DNA of 9,738 nt from an uncultured Bacteroidota bacterium (lineage in GTDB: Bacteria; Bacteroidota; Bacteroidia; 2-12-FULL-35-15): positions 1 to 9,738 of the forward strand of contig CAIRRW010000307.1 of assembly GCA_903881065.1 (NCBI GenBank), written 5' to 3'. Made by a program: the position numbers and the translations under genes. Of the stretch, positions 1-6,184 are shown piece by piece; positions within the stretch are counted from its first letter, which is position 1, and each line of letters opens with the position of its first letter. The notes beneath the pieces are model-generated. The model saw only the letters and a list, made by a program, of their open reading frames with translations. It did no database searches and was not told where the DNA came from.

Positions 1-95
1 ATTTTTGGGAAGTAACTAAAATGGAAAACTATCTCGTAAACAAACAATTTCTAAACAAAAAATTAATTCAGAATAAATATTTTAGCAAAGTGTAT

Positions 96-575
96 TTACT
101 TAACTCCATCATTTTTTCGCATAAATTCCAAAAGAGATCGAGCATCGTCATCACTTAAACTCTGATTTGGCATCCTTACAAGACAAATTTCCAGTTGGGC
201 TTGGGCTTCAGGATCTTTATTTATCATCTCATCAGTGTTGGTAATAAAATTAAGAATCCATGCTGGAAGACGCTTAGAAGTAACTCCTTTCCATCCCGGT
301 CCGACCAATTTTTCTTCAGTTAACTTATGGCATGCTGCACATTTAGCAGTAAAAGTTTTATTTCCCGCATCGGCCATAGATTCGTTTAATTTTTCATCCA
401 AAACAACATCTTTGAATTTACCTTCTCCAAATTTAGCGTCGTAATTAGATTTTCCCGCTGGAGTGTTGGAATTCTTTGTCAATTGACTTCCGTTTGAAGA
501 ATCATTTCCACACGCAGATATAAAAAGTCCCAATACTATTACAACGCTTAAAACTGTTAGTTGATTTAATTTCAT
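96..575 (-). CDS. Lipoprotein c-type cytochrome (monoheme)
   Basis: Predicted 159-residue monoheme cytochrome c anchored to a membrane by lipid, probably carrying electrons on the periplasmic side. Residues 5-21 form a hydrophobic signal ending in a lipobox, I-S-A-C22, so Cys22 should be lipidated. A low-complexity Ser/Asn/Thr/Lys linker follows to about residue 45. The cytochrome domain has one heme-binding motif C79-A-A-C82-H83, then a GPGWKGV stretch typical of class I cytochromes, and M135 in RMPNQSL is the likely distal heme ligand. It is transcribed away from the adjacent nitric-oxide-reductase-like operon and shares its upstream spacer. I infer that it could be an electron donor to that complex, but nothing in the sequence proves this. 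The ATG start fits because it places the signal peptide at the extreme N-terminus. The family assignment is firm; the partner is a guess. Confidence 0.9.
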   Translation of the reverse strand: MKLNQLTVLSVVIVLGLFISACGNDSSNGSQLTKNSNTPAGKSNYDAKFGEGKFKDVVLDEKLNESMADAGNKTFTAKCAACHKLTEEKLVGPGWKGVTSKRLPAWILNFITNTDEMINKDPEAQAQLEICLVRMPNQSLSDDDARSLLEFMRKNDGVK

Positions 576-607
576 AGTCTTTAAATTATTTTTTGCAATA
601 TTCGATT

Positions 608-627
608 ATATTTGAATGCCCAAATAT
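608..627. promoter_or_regulatory. Perfect inverted repeat in divergent spacer
   Basis: ATATTTG, six bases, then CAAATAT: perfect 7-base arms in the spacer between the divergent cytochrome c gene and the NOR-like operon. It lies about 33 bases upstream of the cytochrome start codon, where an operator for that gene would fit. No regulator can be named. In such an AT-rich spacer a palindrome of this size could also arise by chance. Confidence 0.3.
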
Positions 628-652
628 GATAATAATCATACCTTTGGCTGAG

Positions 653-668
653 TTGAATCAATATTCAA
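653..668. promoter_or_regulatory. Candidate Crp/Fnr-family operator
   Basis: TTGAAT-CAAT-ATTCAA is a perfect 6-4-6 inverted repeat. It resembles the Fnr-type box TTGAT-N4-ATCAA used by NO- and oxygen-responsive regulators of the Crp/Fnr family, though each arm is one base longer. Its centre is at 660.5. If transcription of the downstream operon starts close to its ATG at 702, the centre lies near -41.5, the usual position for activators that overlap the -35 region. No regulator gene is visible in the window, so the assignment rests on the palindrome and its position. Confidence 0.4.
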
Positions 669-683
669 AATAGTTTAATAAAA

Positions 684-691
684 TATCTTTG
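684..691 (+). promoter_or_regulatory. Bacteroidota -7 box, TATCTTTG
   Basis: TATCTTTG matches the Bacteroidota primary-sigma -7 consensus TAnnTTTG. It ends only ten bases before the ATG at 702, so the mRNA would have a very short leader. No TTTG lies at the usual -33 distance, which suits a promoter that depends on an activator bound at the palindrome 653-668. Confidence 0.5.
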
Positions 692-701
692 TTACAAATA
701 T

Positions 702-1937
702 ATGAGAGATTTTCTACATAAATGGCTAAAAATATCATTTATTAATTTAAACCTTGTTGCCTTTATTGGTGTAGTATTACGATATAAAATTGTGTTCTCA
801 TTACCAATAGTTGACCAAAAACATCTTTTGCATGCACATTCTCATTTTGCTTTTGCTGGTTGGGTTACACAAATATTAATGACATTGATGGTCGTATTCC
901 TTTATCGAAAAGGAATGACAGATTCGTTTAAGAAATACAAATGGCTGCTTATATCGAATCTTTTTACCGCTTATGGGATGCTGATTGCATTTTCTGTTGA
1001 AGGCTACGGAATGTTCTCTAATATTTTTTCAACATTATCAATTCTTGTTTCTTATTTTTTTGCAATTGTTTATTGGAAAGATTTAAACAAGTTAAGAATA
1101 AATACAGCAAGCAGTTTTTGGTTTAAAGCTGCACTAATTTTTAATGCTGTATCTTCAATTGGATCTTTTAGTCTTGCATATATGATGGCGAAACATATTA
1201 TTCATCAAAATTGGTACTTATCCGCAGTATATTTCTTTTTACATTTTCAATATAATGGTTGGTTCTTTTTTGCCTGTGCCGGTTTATTAATTGATAAGTT
1301 GGAAGGTCACAACATTTTAAGCAACTCATATAAAACCATATTTTGGATTTTCTTTTTTTCATTCATCCCTGCTTATTTTTTATCAACTCTTTGGATGCAA
1401 TTACCTGTTTGGATATACATTATCGTCGTAATCTCTGCTTTAGCACAACTTATAAGTTGGATCTTACTATTAAGAATTATGTATATTAATCTAGATATTC
1501 TTAACAAAGTAACCTCCACTTCAGGCCGATGCCTTCTATCTTTAGCAGCATTTGCAGTATCCATTAAATTCCTATTACAACTTGGCTCAACTTACCCTGC
1601 ATTAAGTACAATGGCCTTTGGATTCCGTCCAATAGTTATTGGATATTTACATTTAGTTTTGCTAGGCGCTATTACCATTTTTATTTTGGGGTACATTGTA
1701 GCTAATGAATTTATTTCACTCAAGATTTTTTCAATTATTGGAATCAGTATTTTTGTTTTCGGTATTATTGTTAATGAAATTATTTTAATGGGACAGGGAG
1801 CTTCCGACCTTCAATATCAAAGCATCCCGTACGCAAATGAAATGTTATTAATTACAGCAATAATAATGTTCACTGGTATGCTGTTATTTGTTTTTGATCA
1901 GTTTAAAAATAAGATATTTATAACTTCAGCATCATGA
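702..1937 (+). CDS. Heme-copper-oxidase-like 12-helix membrane protein of NOR operon
   Basis: A 411-residue integral membrane protein with about twelve predicted helices (roughly 8-26, 44-67, 81-99, 104-125, 140-162, 172-197, 211-231, 236-258, 276-294, 310-333, 339-363, 379-398), the helix number of heme-copper oxidase catalytic subunits. Helix 2 opens with H44-A-H46-S-H48, where such proteins carry a heme ligand. Helix 6 has H181-F-Q-Y-N185-G, matching the spacing of the H-x-x-x-E-G motif of NorB but with Asn for Glu. Helix 10 has H317 in GYLHLVLLG. There is no HH pair in helix 7, so a full heme-copper centre is unlikely. Its stop codon overlaps the start of norC by four bases (ATGA), implying coupled translation and a shared complex or pathway. 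I do not know an established name. It may bind low-spin heme and act as an accessory or assembly subunit; that is inference. Confidence 0.75.
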   Translation: MRDFLHKWLKISFINLNLVAFIGVVLRYKIVFSLPIVDQKHLLHAHSHFAFAGWVTQILMTLMVVFLYRKGMTDSFKKYKWLLISNLFTAYGMLIAFSVEGYGMFSNIFSTLSILVSYFFAIVYWKDLNKLRINTASSFWFKAALIFNAVSSIGSFSLAYMMAKHIIHQNWYLSAVYFFLHFQYNGWFFFACAGLLIDKLEGHNILSNSYKTIFWIFFFSFIPAYFLSTLWMQLPVWIYIIVVISALAQLISWILLLRIMYINLDILNKVTSTSGRCLLSLAAFAVSIKFLLQLGSTYPALSTMAFGFRPIVIGYLHLVLLGAITIFILGYIVANEFISLKIFSIIGISIFVFGIIVNEIILMGQGASDLQYQSIPYANEMLLITAIIMFTGMLLFVFDQFKNKIFITSAS

Positions 1938-2353
1938 AAGAAAATTGGCCGAAACTTATTTTTGTTACTTTGGTTTTAAGTTTCTTTACTTTTACCTTTT
2001 ACCTTTATACTTCAACAAATTTTATCTATACAAAAGAATACAATCGACCTATAGCTCAAAGAGGTGAATTGATTTGGCAGAAATATAATTGCCAAAGTTG
2101 CCATCAAATGTATGGGTTAGGTGGATATCTTGGGCCTGATTTGACTAATATTATTTCAGCGAAAGGAAGAAGCGAAGCCTATGTACTTGCACTAGTGCAA
2201 ACAGGGAATACACAAATGCCTAGTTATAATTTAACTGAGGATGAAAAAAAAGAATTAATAGAATTTCTCAAATCAACTGATGCAAGTGGTGTTTCCGACC
2301 CAAGAAGTTTTAAAATAAATTTAAGTGGAATGATTACAAAAAATGGAAAGTGA
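1934..2353 (+). CDS. norC: Nitric oxide reductase subunit C (NorC-like cytochrome c)
   Basis: A 139-residue membrane-anchored monoheme cytochrome c that in the cNOR family passes electrons from soluble donors to the hemes of NorB. Residues 8-26 form a single N-terminal anchor, leaving the heme domain in the periplasm. The heme site is C53-Q-S-C56-H57, followed by the NorC hallmark YGLGGYLGPDLTN (60-72). M95 in TQMPSY is the likely distal ligand. The length is close to that of typical NorC. Its start overlaps the upstream gene by four bases and its end overlaps norB by eleven, so the three are almost certainly translated from one message. The tail after about residue 115 is polar and not recognisable. 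Confidence 0.92.
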   Translation: MKENWPKLIFVTLVLSFFTFTFYLYTSTNFIYTKEYNRPIAQRGELIWQKYNCQSCHQMYGLGGYLGPDLTNIISAKGRSEAYVLALVQTGNTQMPSYNLTEDEKKELIEFLKSTDASGVSDPRSFKINLSGMITKNGK

Positions 2354-3683
2354 AAATAAAACAGGGAAATATTTTTTAGCTTTAGCACTAATAATGCTCA
2401 TTCTTGGATTGGTTTTCGGAGTTCTTGCAGCTACTAACTACATACATCCTGGCTATTCAAAATCATGGTTAAACTTCTCTCAACTGCGCCCGATACATGT
2501 ATCATGTATAGTGTTTTTTATTCTGATTGGTGCAAGCGGATGCGTATACAGCGGCTTAAATTTTATTGCCCCCAATAAAATAAAGAAACCCATTTCATTT
2601 ATTCAGTTAGGTTTATGGCTTATTGCTATTTTTTTGATTTTATTTGCTTATTTAAATTCAGAATTCGGAGGTAGAGAATATTGGGAATTTCCTCCGAAGT
2701 ACTCTATTATAATAGCAGCCGCATGGTTATTATTTCTTATTAATTTTATCCGAGTTGTAATAAAAATAAAAAAATGGCCTGTTTATATTTGGATGTGGAT
2801 GACAGGGATTTTCTTTTTTCTCCTTACGTTTTCAGAAAATTATCTTTGGGAATTTCCTTATTTCCGCGAGCACTTTGTTAAAGACATGACCATTCAGTGG
2901 AAAGTGAATGGTAGCTTGGTTGGTTCATGGAATCAGTTGGTATATGGTACAGCAATGTTTTTAATGGAAAAACTTACTGAAAACAAAAAAGGTGCTAAAT
3001 CCAATCTTGCTTTCCGTATGTATTTTCTTGGCTTAGCAAACCTTATGTTCAATTGGGGACATCATATTTATACTTTACCAACTGAGAATTACATTCGCTA
3101 TGTTAGTTACATTGTAAGTATGACAGAGTGGATATTTCTTGCAAGAATAATCTATATGTTCAGGCAAACATTAAATGAAGCGGAAAAACTATCACATCAT
3201 TTTCCATATCGATTTCTATTTGCTTCTGAAATTTGGGTTTTTCTGAATTTAATGCTCTCTTTAATAATGTCAATTCCGGCATTTAACCTTTATACACATG
3301 GTACACAAATAACTGTGGCGCATGCCATGGGCACAACAATTGGAATTAATTCAATGATTTTATTTGGTGCTTGCTTTGAATTTTTAAGACGAAATAACAG
3401 TTCGATTTTAAAACCATCTAAAATCCTAAATTTCTTCTTTTGGATGACACAAATTTCTCTGTTTGTATTTTGGATTACGTTAATTATCATCGGTATTAAT
3501 CGAGGGTTATGGCAAATGGGTCCTCAAACAGATTCGTTCAGCACCATGATGGCCAACCAAAGTAGCTTATTTGAGATATTTGTTATTGCAGGTATCCTAT
3601 TAATGATAGCCATGATCGCTATTGCTGTCGCTTTACTAAATACCTTTTTCAGAGATACATTTTTAAAAGCAAAAGTCAATTAA
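2343..3683 (+). CDS. norB: NorB-like NO reductase large subunit with altered active-site ligands
   Basis: A 446-residue, about 12-helix heme-copper superfamily protein. NorB reduces two NO to N2O at a heme b3/FeB centre in the membrane. Hand alignment to P. aeruginosa NorB shows H52 in LRPIH (heme b ligand, H60 there), GREYWEFPP (111-118, the conserved Glu region), H240-H241 (two FeB ligands, H258/H259), E262 (E280) and H327 (heme b3 ligand, H347). Three expected ligands differ. The HLWVEG motif reads QWKVNG, so the FeB His207 and Glu211 become Q185 and N189, and AHGHM reads AHAMG, so the second heme b ligand His349 becomes M329. Surrounding residues are well kept, so decay is unlikely. The protein pairs with NorC, which overlaps it. 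It may be a NOR with different chemistry or a relative of NO dismutase; membership in the NorB fold is certain, the reaction is not. Confidence 0.88.
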   Translation: MESENKTGKYFLALALIMLILGLVFGVLAATNYIHPGYSKSWLNFSQLRPIHVSCIVFFILIGASGCVYSGLNFIAPNKIKKPISFIQLGLWLIAIFLILFAYLNSEFGGREYWEFPPKYSIIIAAAWLLFLINFIRVVIKIKKWPVYIWMWMTGIFFFLLTFSENYLWEFPYFREHFVKDMTIQWKVNGSLVGSWNQLVYGTAMFLMEKLTENKKGAKSNLAFRMYFLGLANLMFNWGHHIYTLPTENYIRYVSYIVSMTEWIFLARIIYMFRQTLNEAEKLSHHFPYRFLFASEIWVFLNLMLSLIMSIPAFNLYTHGTQITVAHAMGTTIGINSMILFGACFEFLRRNNSSILKPSKILNFFFWMTQISLFVFWITLIIIGINRGLWQMGPQTDSFSTMMANQSSLFEIFVIAGILLMIAMIAIAVALLNTFFRDTFLKAKVN

Positions 3684-3718
3684 AAACAATTTAAAATTCA
3701 GGTAAATACAAATTAATT

Positions 3719-5101
3719 ATGGAAGATTTCAAAACAATTATTGAACCATTTAAAATAAAAATGGTTGAACCTATTCATTTGAGTACGTTTGAACAGCGTA
3801 AACAATATTTAAAGAATGCCAACTACAATACCTTTGCCTTGGATTCCAATAAAGTAATTATCGATTTTCTAACTGATAGTGGCACTTCTGCTATGAGTTC
3901 CAATCAATGGGCAGGTATAATGCAAGGTGATGAGTCGTATGCAGGAGCAAGCAGTTGGCATAAAATGAGAGCCGCAATTTTTGATTTAACAGGTCACGAA
4001 TTTATTTTACCAACACACCAAGGACGAGCCGGAGAGAGTATTTTATATGGTTATCTAGGAGGTATGGGCAAAATATTTATCAGCAATACACACTTTGATA
4101 CTACCCGTGCCAACATCGAGTTTTCGGGAGCTGAGGCAATTGACATCCCATGCGAAGAAGGTAAAAGTCCTAAAACCTATCATCCTTTCAAAGGAAATAT
4201 GGATGTAGTGAAGCTTGAAAAACTTATTGCAGAAAAAGGTGCTGCCAACATTGCCGGAGTTATCCTTACAGTTACAAACAACAGCGGTGGCGGGCAACCG
4301 GTGAGTATGGAAAATGCTAAAGCGGTAGGTGTAATTTGCAAAAAACACAAAATTAATTTCTTTCTCGACTGTTGTCGTGTAGCTGAAAACGCTTATTTCA
4401 TTAAGCTTCGCGAGAAAGGGTATGAAAATAAAACGTATAAAGAAATTGCTCAGGAAATGTTTTCATTAACTGATGGTGCTGTGATGAGTGCAAAAAAAGA
4501 CGCCCTTGTAAATATGGGAGGGTTTCTTTCATTAAGAAATGAAGAAATGGCTACAGCATGTAAAAACCTTCTTATAATTACTGAAGGATTTGAAACGTAT
4601 GGCGGACTTTCCGGACGAGATATGGAAGCAATAGCAATTGGTTTGCAAGAAGTATTTGAAGCAGATTATTTACATTATCGAATCAGAAGCACTACTTTTT
4701 TGGGTGAACGCTTACGCGAAATGGGGGTGCCACTTATTTGGCCTATCGGCGGACATGCTGTGTATATTGATGCTAAAGAATTATATTCTCATATTCCGGT
4801 GCACGAATATCCAGGACAAGCTTTAGTTTGCGACCTTTATTTAACTGGAGGGATACGTGCTGTAGAAATTGGTTCGGTGATGTTTGGTAAATATGATGAA
4901 CATGGCAAACTTATACCTGCGCCAATGGAATTGGTTCGTTTGGCAATTCCGCGTAGAGTATATACACAAAGTCATATTGAATATGTGATTGAAGTATTCG
5001 AGAAATTATTAAAGAATAAAGATAATTCGAAAGGCGTAATTATTACTGAAGAACCTAAGTTTTTAAGACACTTTACAAGTAAGTTTAAAAGGATTGAGTA
5101 G
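3719..5101 (+). CDS. tnaA: Tryptophanase (tryptophan indole-lyase)
   Basis: A 460-residue PLP enzyme of the beta-eliminating lyase family, expected to split L-tryptophan into indole, pyruvate and ammonia in the cytoplasm. The PLP lysine is K260 in MSAKKD, D217 and R220 lie in the cofactor-binding LDCCR stretch, and Y74 follows GDES. Tryptophanase is favoured over tyrosine phenol-lyase at three diagnostic places: FDTT with D127 (Asp137 of E. coli TnaA), VEIG with I384 where the phenol-lyase has Arg381, and LRHFT with H451 (His463 in E. coli; Phe in the phenol-lyase). Length and ends match the family, and the ATG gives an N-terminus like that of E. coli TnaA. It begins 35 bases after norB with no visible terminator or -7 box between them, so it may be cotranscribed with the NOR-like genes, an unusual pairing. 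Confidence 0.95.
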   Translation: MEDFKTIIEPFKIKMVEPIHLSTFEQRKQYLKNANYNTFALDSNKVIIDFLTDSGTSAMSSNQWAGIMQGDESYAGASSWHKMRAAIFDLTGHEFILPTHQGRAGESILYGYLGGMGKIFISNTHFDTTRANIEFSGAEAIDIPCEEGKSPKTYHPFKGNMDVVKLEKLIAEKGAANIAGVILTVTNNSGGGQPVSMENAKAVGVICKKHKINFFLDCCRVAENAYFIKLREKGYENKTYKEIAQEMFSLTDGAVMSAKKDALVNMGGFLSLRNEEMATACKNLLIITEGFETYGGLSGRDMEAIAIGLQEVFEADYLHYRIRSTTFLGERLREMGVPLIWPIGGHAVYIDAKELYSHIPVHEYPGQALVCDLYLTGGIRAVEIGSVMFGKYDEHGKLIPAPMELVRLAIPRRVYTQSHIEYVIEVFEKLLKNKDNSKGVIITEEPKFLRHFTSKFKRIE

Positions 5102-5165
5102 GTAGGTTATTTGAATAGGTTTACAACAACAAATATTCTCCTTCATTCACTTATATTTATTTTAA

Positions 5166-5336
5166 TTGTTTGTTCTCGAAAGAGTACATTGCTACGCGCA
5201 TCATAATCCAGGTAACCCCCTCTGTCCGCCGCGATTAGTTGCCGAGCGCGATGGCAGTATGCCTACTTCCGACGAAATGTTTCAGTTAATTGTTACCATT
5301 TGCCGTATAAGCAATTCGCAAGCAAAATATCTTTGA
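5166..5336 (+). pseudogene. Coding-like remnant, frame differs from the next ORF
   Basis: An open stretch of 56 codons ending in TGA at 5334-5336, with no good start codon. Its translation is protein-like in the middle (HHNPGNPLCPP near the start, then DGSMPTSDEMFQLIVT), and the local base composition is richer in G and C than the flanks. The next ORF, open from 5311 in a different frame, continues in the same direction, so the two may be pieces of one small gene broken by a frameshift. I do not recognise the family. It could also be chance. Confidence 0.25.
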
Positions 5337-5349
5337 AGGGAAAACGGGA

Positions 5350-5586
5350 GTGGAAAAAGGTACTGCTAATATGAAAGCACCGGGCGGACCACAGGATAAA
5401 GTTCACCTTCATCTTTGGTTTAGTTCGTTGGATAATATCACCTTTACAATGGTGGCAGCTACAAATAATGCTACTACCATTTTAGGCGGATATAAAAGCG
5501 GAACAGTTGTTTTTTTCAGAACTCAATTGAGCATACAAGATGAGCTTCAGGAAATGAGCCAAACAATTGAAGTTCCGGTTAAATAA
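5350..5586 (+). CDS. Small hypothetical protein, possible fibronectin-III-like fragment
   Basis: A 78-codon ORF from a GTG start; an in-frame ATG at 5371 with AAGG about ten bases upstream would give 71 residues. A TATCTTTG at 5328-5335 could act as a -7 box, though the nearest TTTG is 25 bases upstream, too far for a standard promoter. No signal peptide or membrane helix is seen. The last half (GGYKSGTVVFFRTQ, then a short polar link and MSQTIEVPV) resembles the end of a fibronectin type III-like beta-sandwich found in some small Bacteroidota proteins; that likeness is from memory and weak. The frame is open back to 5311, overlapping coding-like sequence in another frame, so this may be the C-terminal remnant of a broken gene. 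The repeat array begins twelve bases after its stop. Confidence 0.35.
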   Translation: MEKGTANMKAPGGPQDKVHLHLWFSSLDNITFTMVAATNNATTILGGYKSGTVVFFRTQLSIQDELQEMSQTIEVPVK

Positions 5587-5598
5587 GGCAATAATACC

Positions 5599-5808
5599 TT
5601 ACGCTCTAGTGTTAGGGTCTTACACTCGAGCTTTAGGGTCTTACACTCGAGCTATAGGGTTTTACGCTCGAGCTTTAGGGTTTTACGCTCGAGCTTTAGG
5701 GTTTTACACTCGAGCTTTAGGGTCTTACGCTCGAGCTTTAGGGTTTTACGCTCAAGTGTTAGGGTCTTACGCTCGAGCTTTAGGGTTTAACACTCGAGCT
5801 TTAGGGGC
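5599..5808. repeat. Tandem array of ten 21-bp repeats with CTCGAG palindrome
   Basis: Ten head-to-tail units of exactly 21 bases begin at 5599, 5620, 5641, 5662, 5683, 5704, 5725, 5746, 5767 and 5788. Each unit can be read as three heptamers: TYTTACR, CTCGAGC and TTTAGGG. Eight units contain the perfect palindrome CTCGAG; unit 1 has CTCTAG and unit 8 CTCAAG. Recurrent variation is limited to A or G after TTAC and to C or T at the unit end, with extra changes in units 1, 3, 8 and 10. There are no spacers, so it is not CRISPR. The plus strand is open through the array, with a heptapeptide such as ALGSYTR repeated, but every recurrent difference changes an amino acid in that frame, which argues against a selected protein. 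Function unknown. Confidence 0.92.
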
Positions 5809-5877
5809 TATTTGGTCTCCGTAGAGAATTTTAACCCTCGAAAGCCCTGCTAATAGGATTAATTACAAAGGAATACT

Positions 5878-5923
5878 AAAAACCAGTCCCGTTTTGGTGA
5901 AAGCCGAAACGGGACTGGTTTTT
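5878..5923. terminator. Long hairpin, likely bidirectional intrinsic terminator
   Basis: Arm AAAAACCAGTCCCGTTT (5878-5894) pairs perfectly with AAACGGGACTGGTTTTT (5907-5923). Inside it a T-G wobble and two G-C pairs extend the stem around a six-base TGAAAG loop. The GC-rich core flanked by A on one side and T on the other gives a U-tract after the stem on either strand. No intact gene ends nearby on the minus side; on the plus side it follows the repeat array. A role as the end of a lost mobile element is possible but unsupported. Confidence 0.7.
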
Positions 5924-5967
5924 GAATTTAACACCCCTACCAATATTTAAATTACCTTTGCTTATAA

Positions 5968-6123
5968 TATAGCACCTCATCTCTTGAAAAAGCCAATCAT
6001 AGAAATGAATTTCATATTTATGATAGCAATAACTCTTTGACTTTTGCAATAAATAAATTAGATTTAGGGGAATTATACCTTGAAAAAGATTCATTAATAT
6101 ATGAGTTCATTAAACAAAGGTAA
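5968..6123 (+). pseudogene. Start-less open stretch, possible C-terminal gene remnant
   Basis: 51 sense codons ending in TAA at 6121, preceded by an in-frame stop at 5965-5967 and containing no ATG. The translation has a natural residue mix, with DSNNSLTFAINKLDLGELYL followed by EKDSLIYEFIKQR, typical of the tail of a cytoplasmic protein. I do not recognise it. The minus strand is also open here (72 codons, 5876-6094), but that reading runs through the terminator hairpin and looks less like a protein. Chance remains possible. Confidence 0.25.
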
Positions 6124-6172
6124 TAAATCAGCGTCCCCATCTTTTATTTAGATAGAATAAGGCAATAGTTAC

Positions 6173-6180
6173 TATCTTTG
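6173..6180 (+). promoter_or_regulatory. Bacteroidota -7 box, TATCTTTG, nearly leaderless
   Basis: TATCTTTG fits TAnnTTTG and ends four bases before the ATG at 6185, so the transcript probably begins at or next to the start codon. The upstream element is poor: TTTA at 6147-6150 with a 22-base spacer is the nearest candidate. The octamer is identical to the one before the NOR-like operon. Confidence 0.55.
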
Positions 6181-6184
6181 CCAA

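Noticed and set aside
3719..5101. Tyrosine phenol-lyase instead of tryptophanase
   Set aside because: Ile replaces the phenol-binding Arg381, and the D127 and H451 positions match tryptophanase.
5599..5808. CRISPR array
   Set aside because: Units are directly adjacent with no unique spacers, and no cas gene is present.
5599..5808. Telomere-like repeat because of TTTAGGG
   Set aside because: The heptamer occurs once per 21 bases, not in uninterrupted runs, and the setting is internal to a bacterial locus.
5567..5824. 85-codon ORF reading through the 21-bp array as a heptapeptide repeat protein
   Set aside because: It starts at a TTG inside the preceding ORF, has no signal or ribosome site, and the recurrent unit differences are all amino-acid changing. 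It exists because 21 is a multiple of three and the unit lacks a stop in this frame.
5876..6094. 72-codon minus-strand ORF
   Set aside because: It runs through the terminator hairpin, has no promoter or ribosome site, and its residue mix (rich in Tyr, Ile, Lys, Phe) fits noncoding AT-rich DNA.
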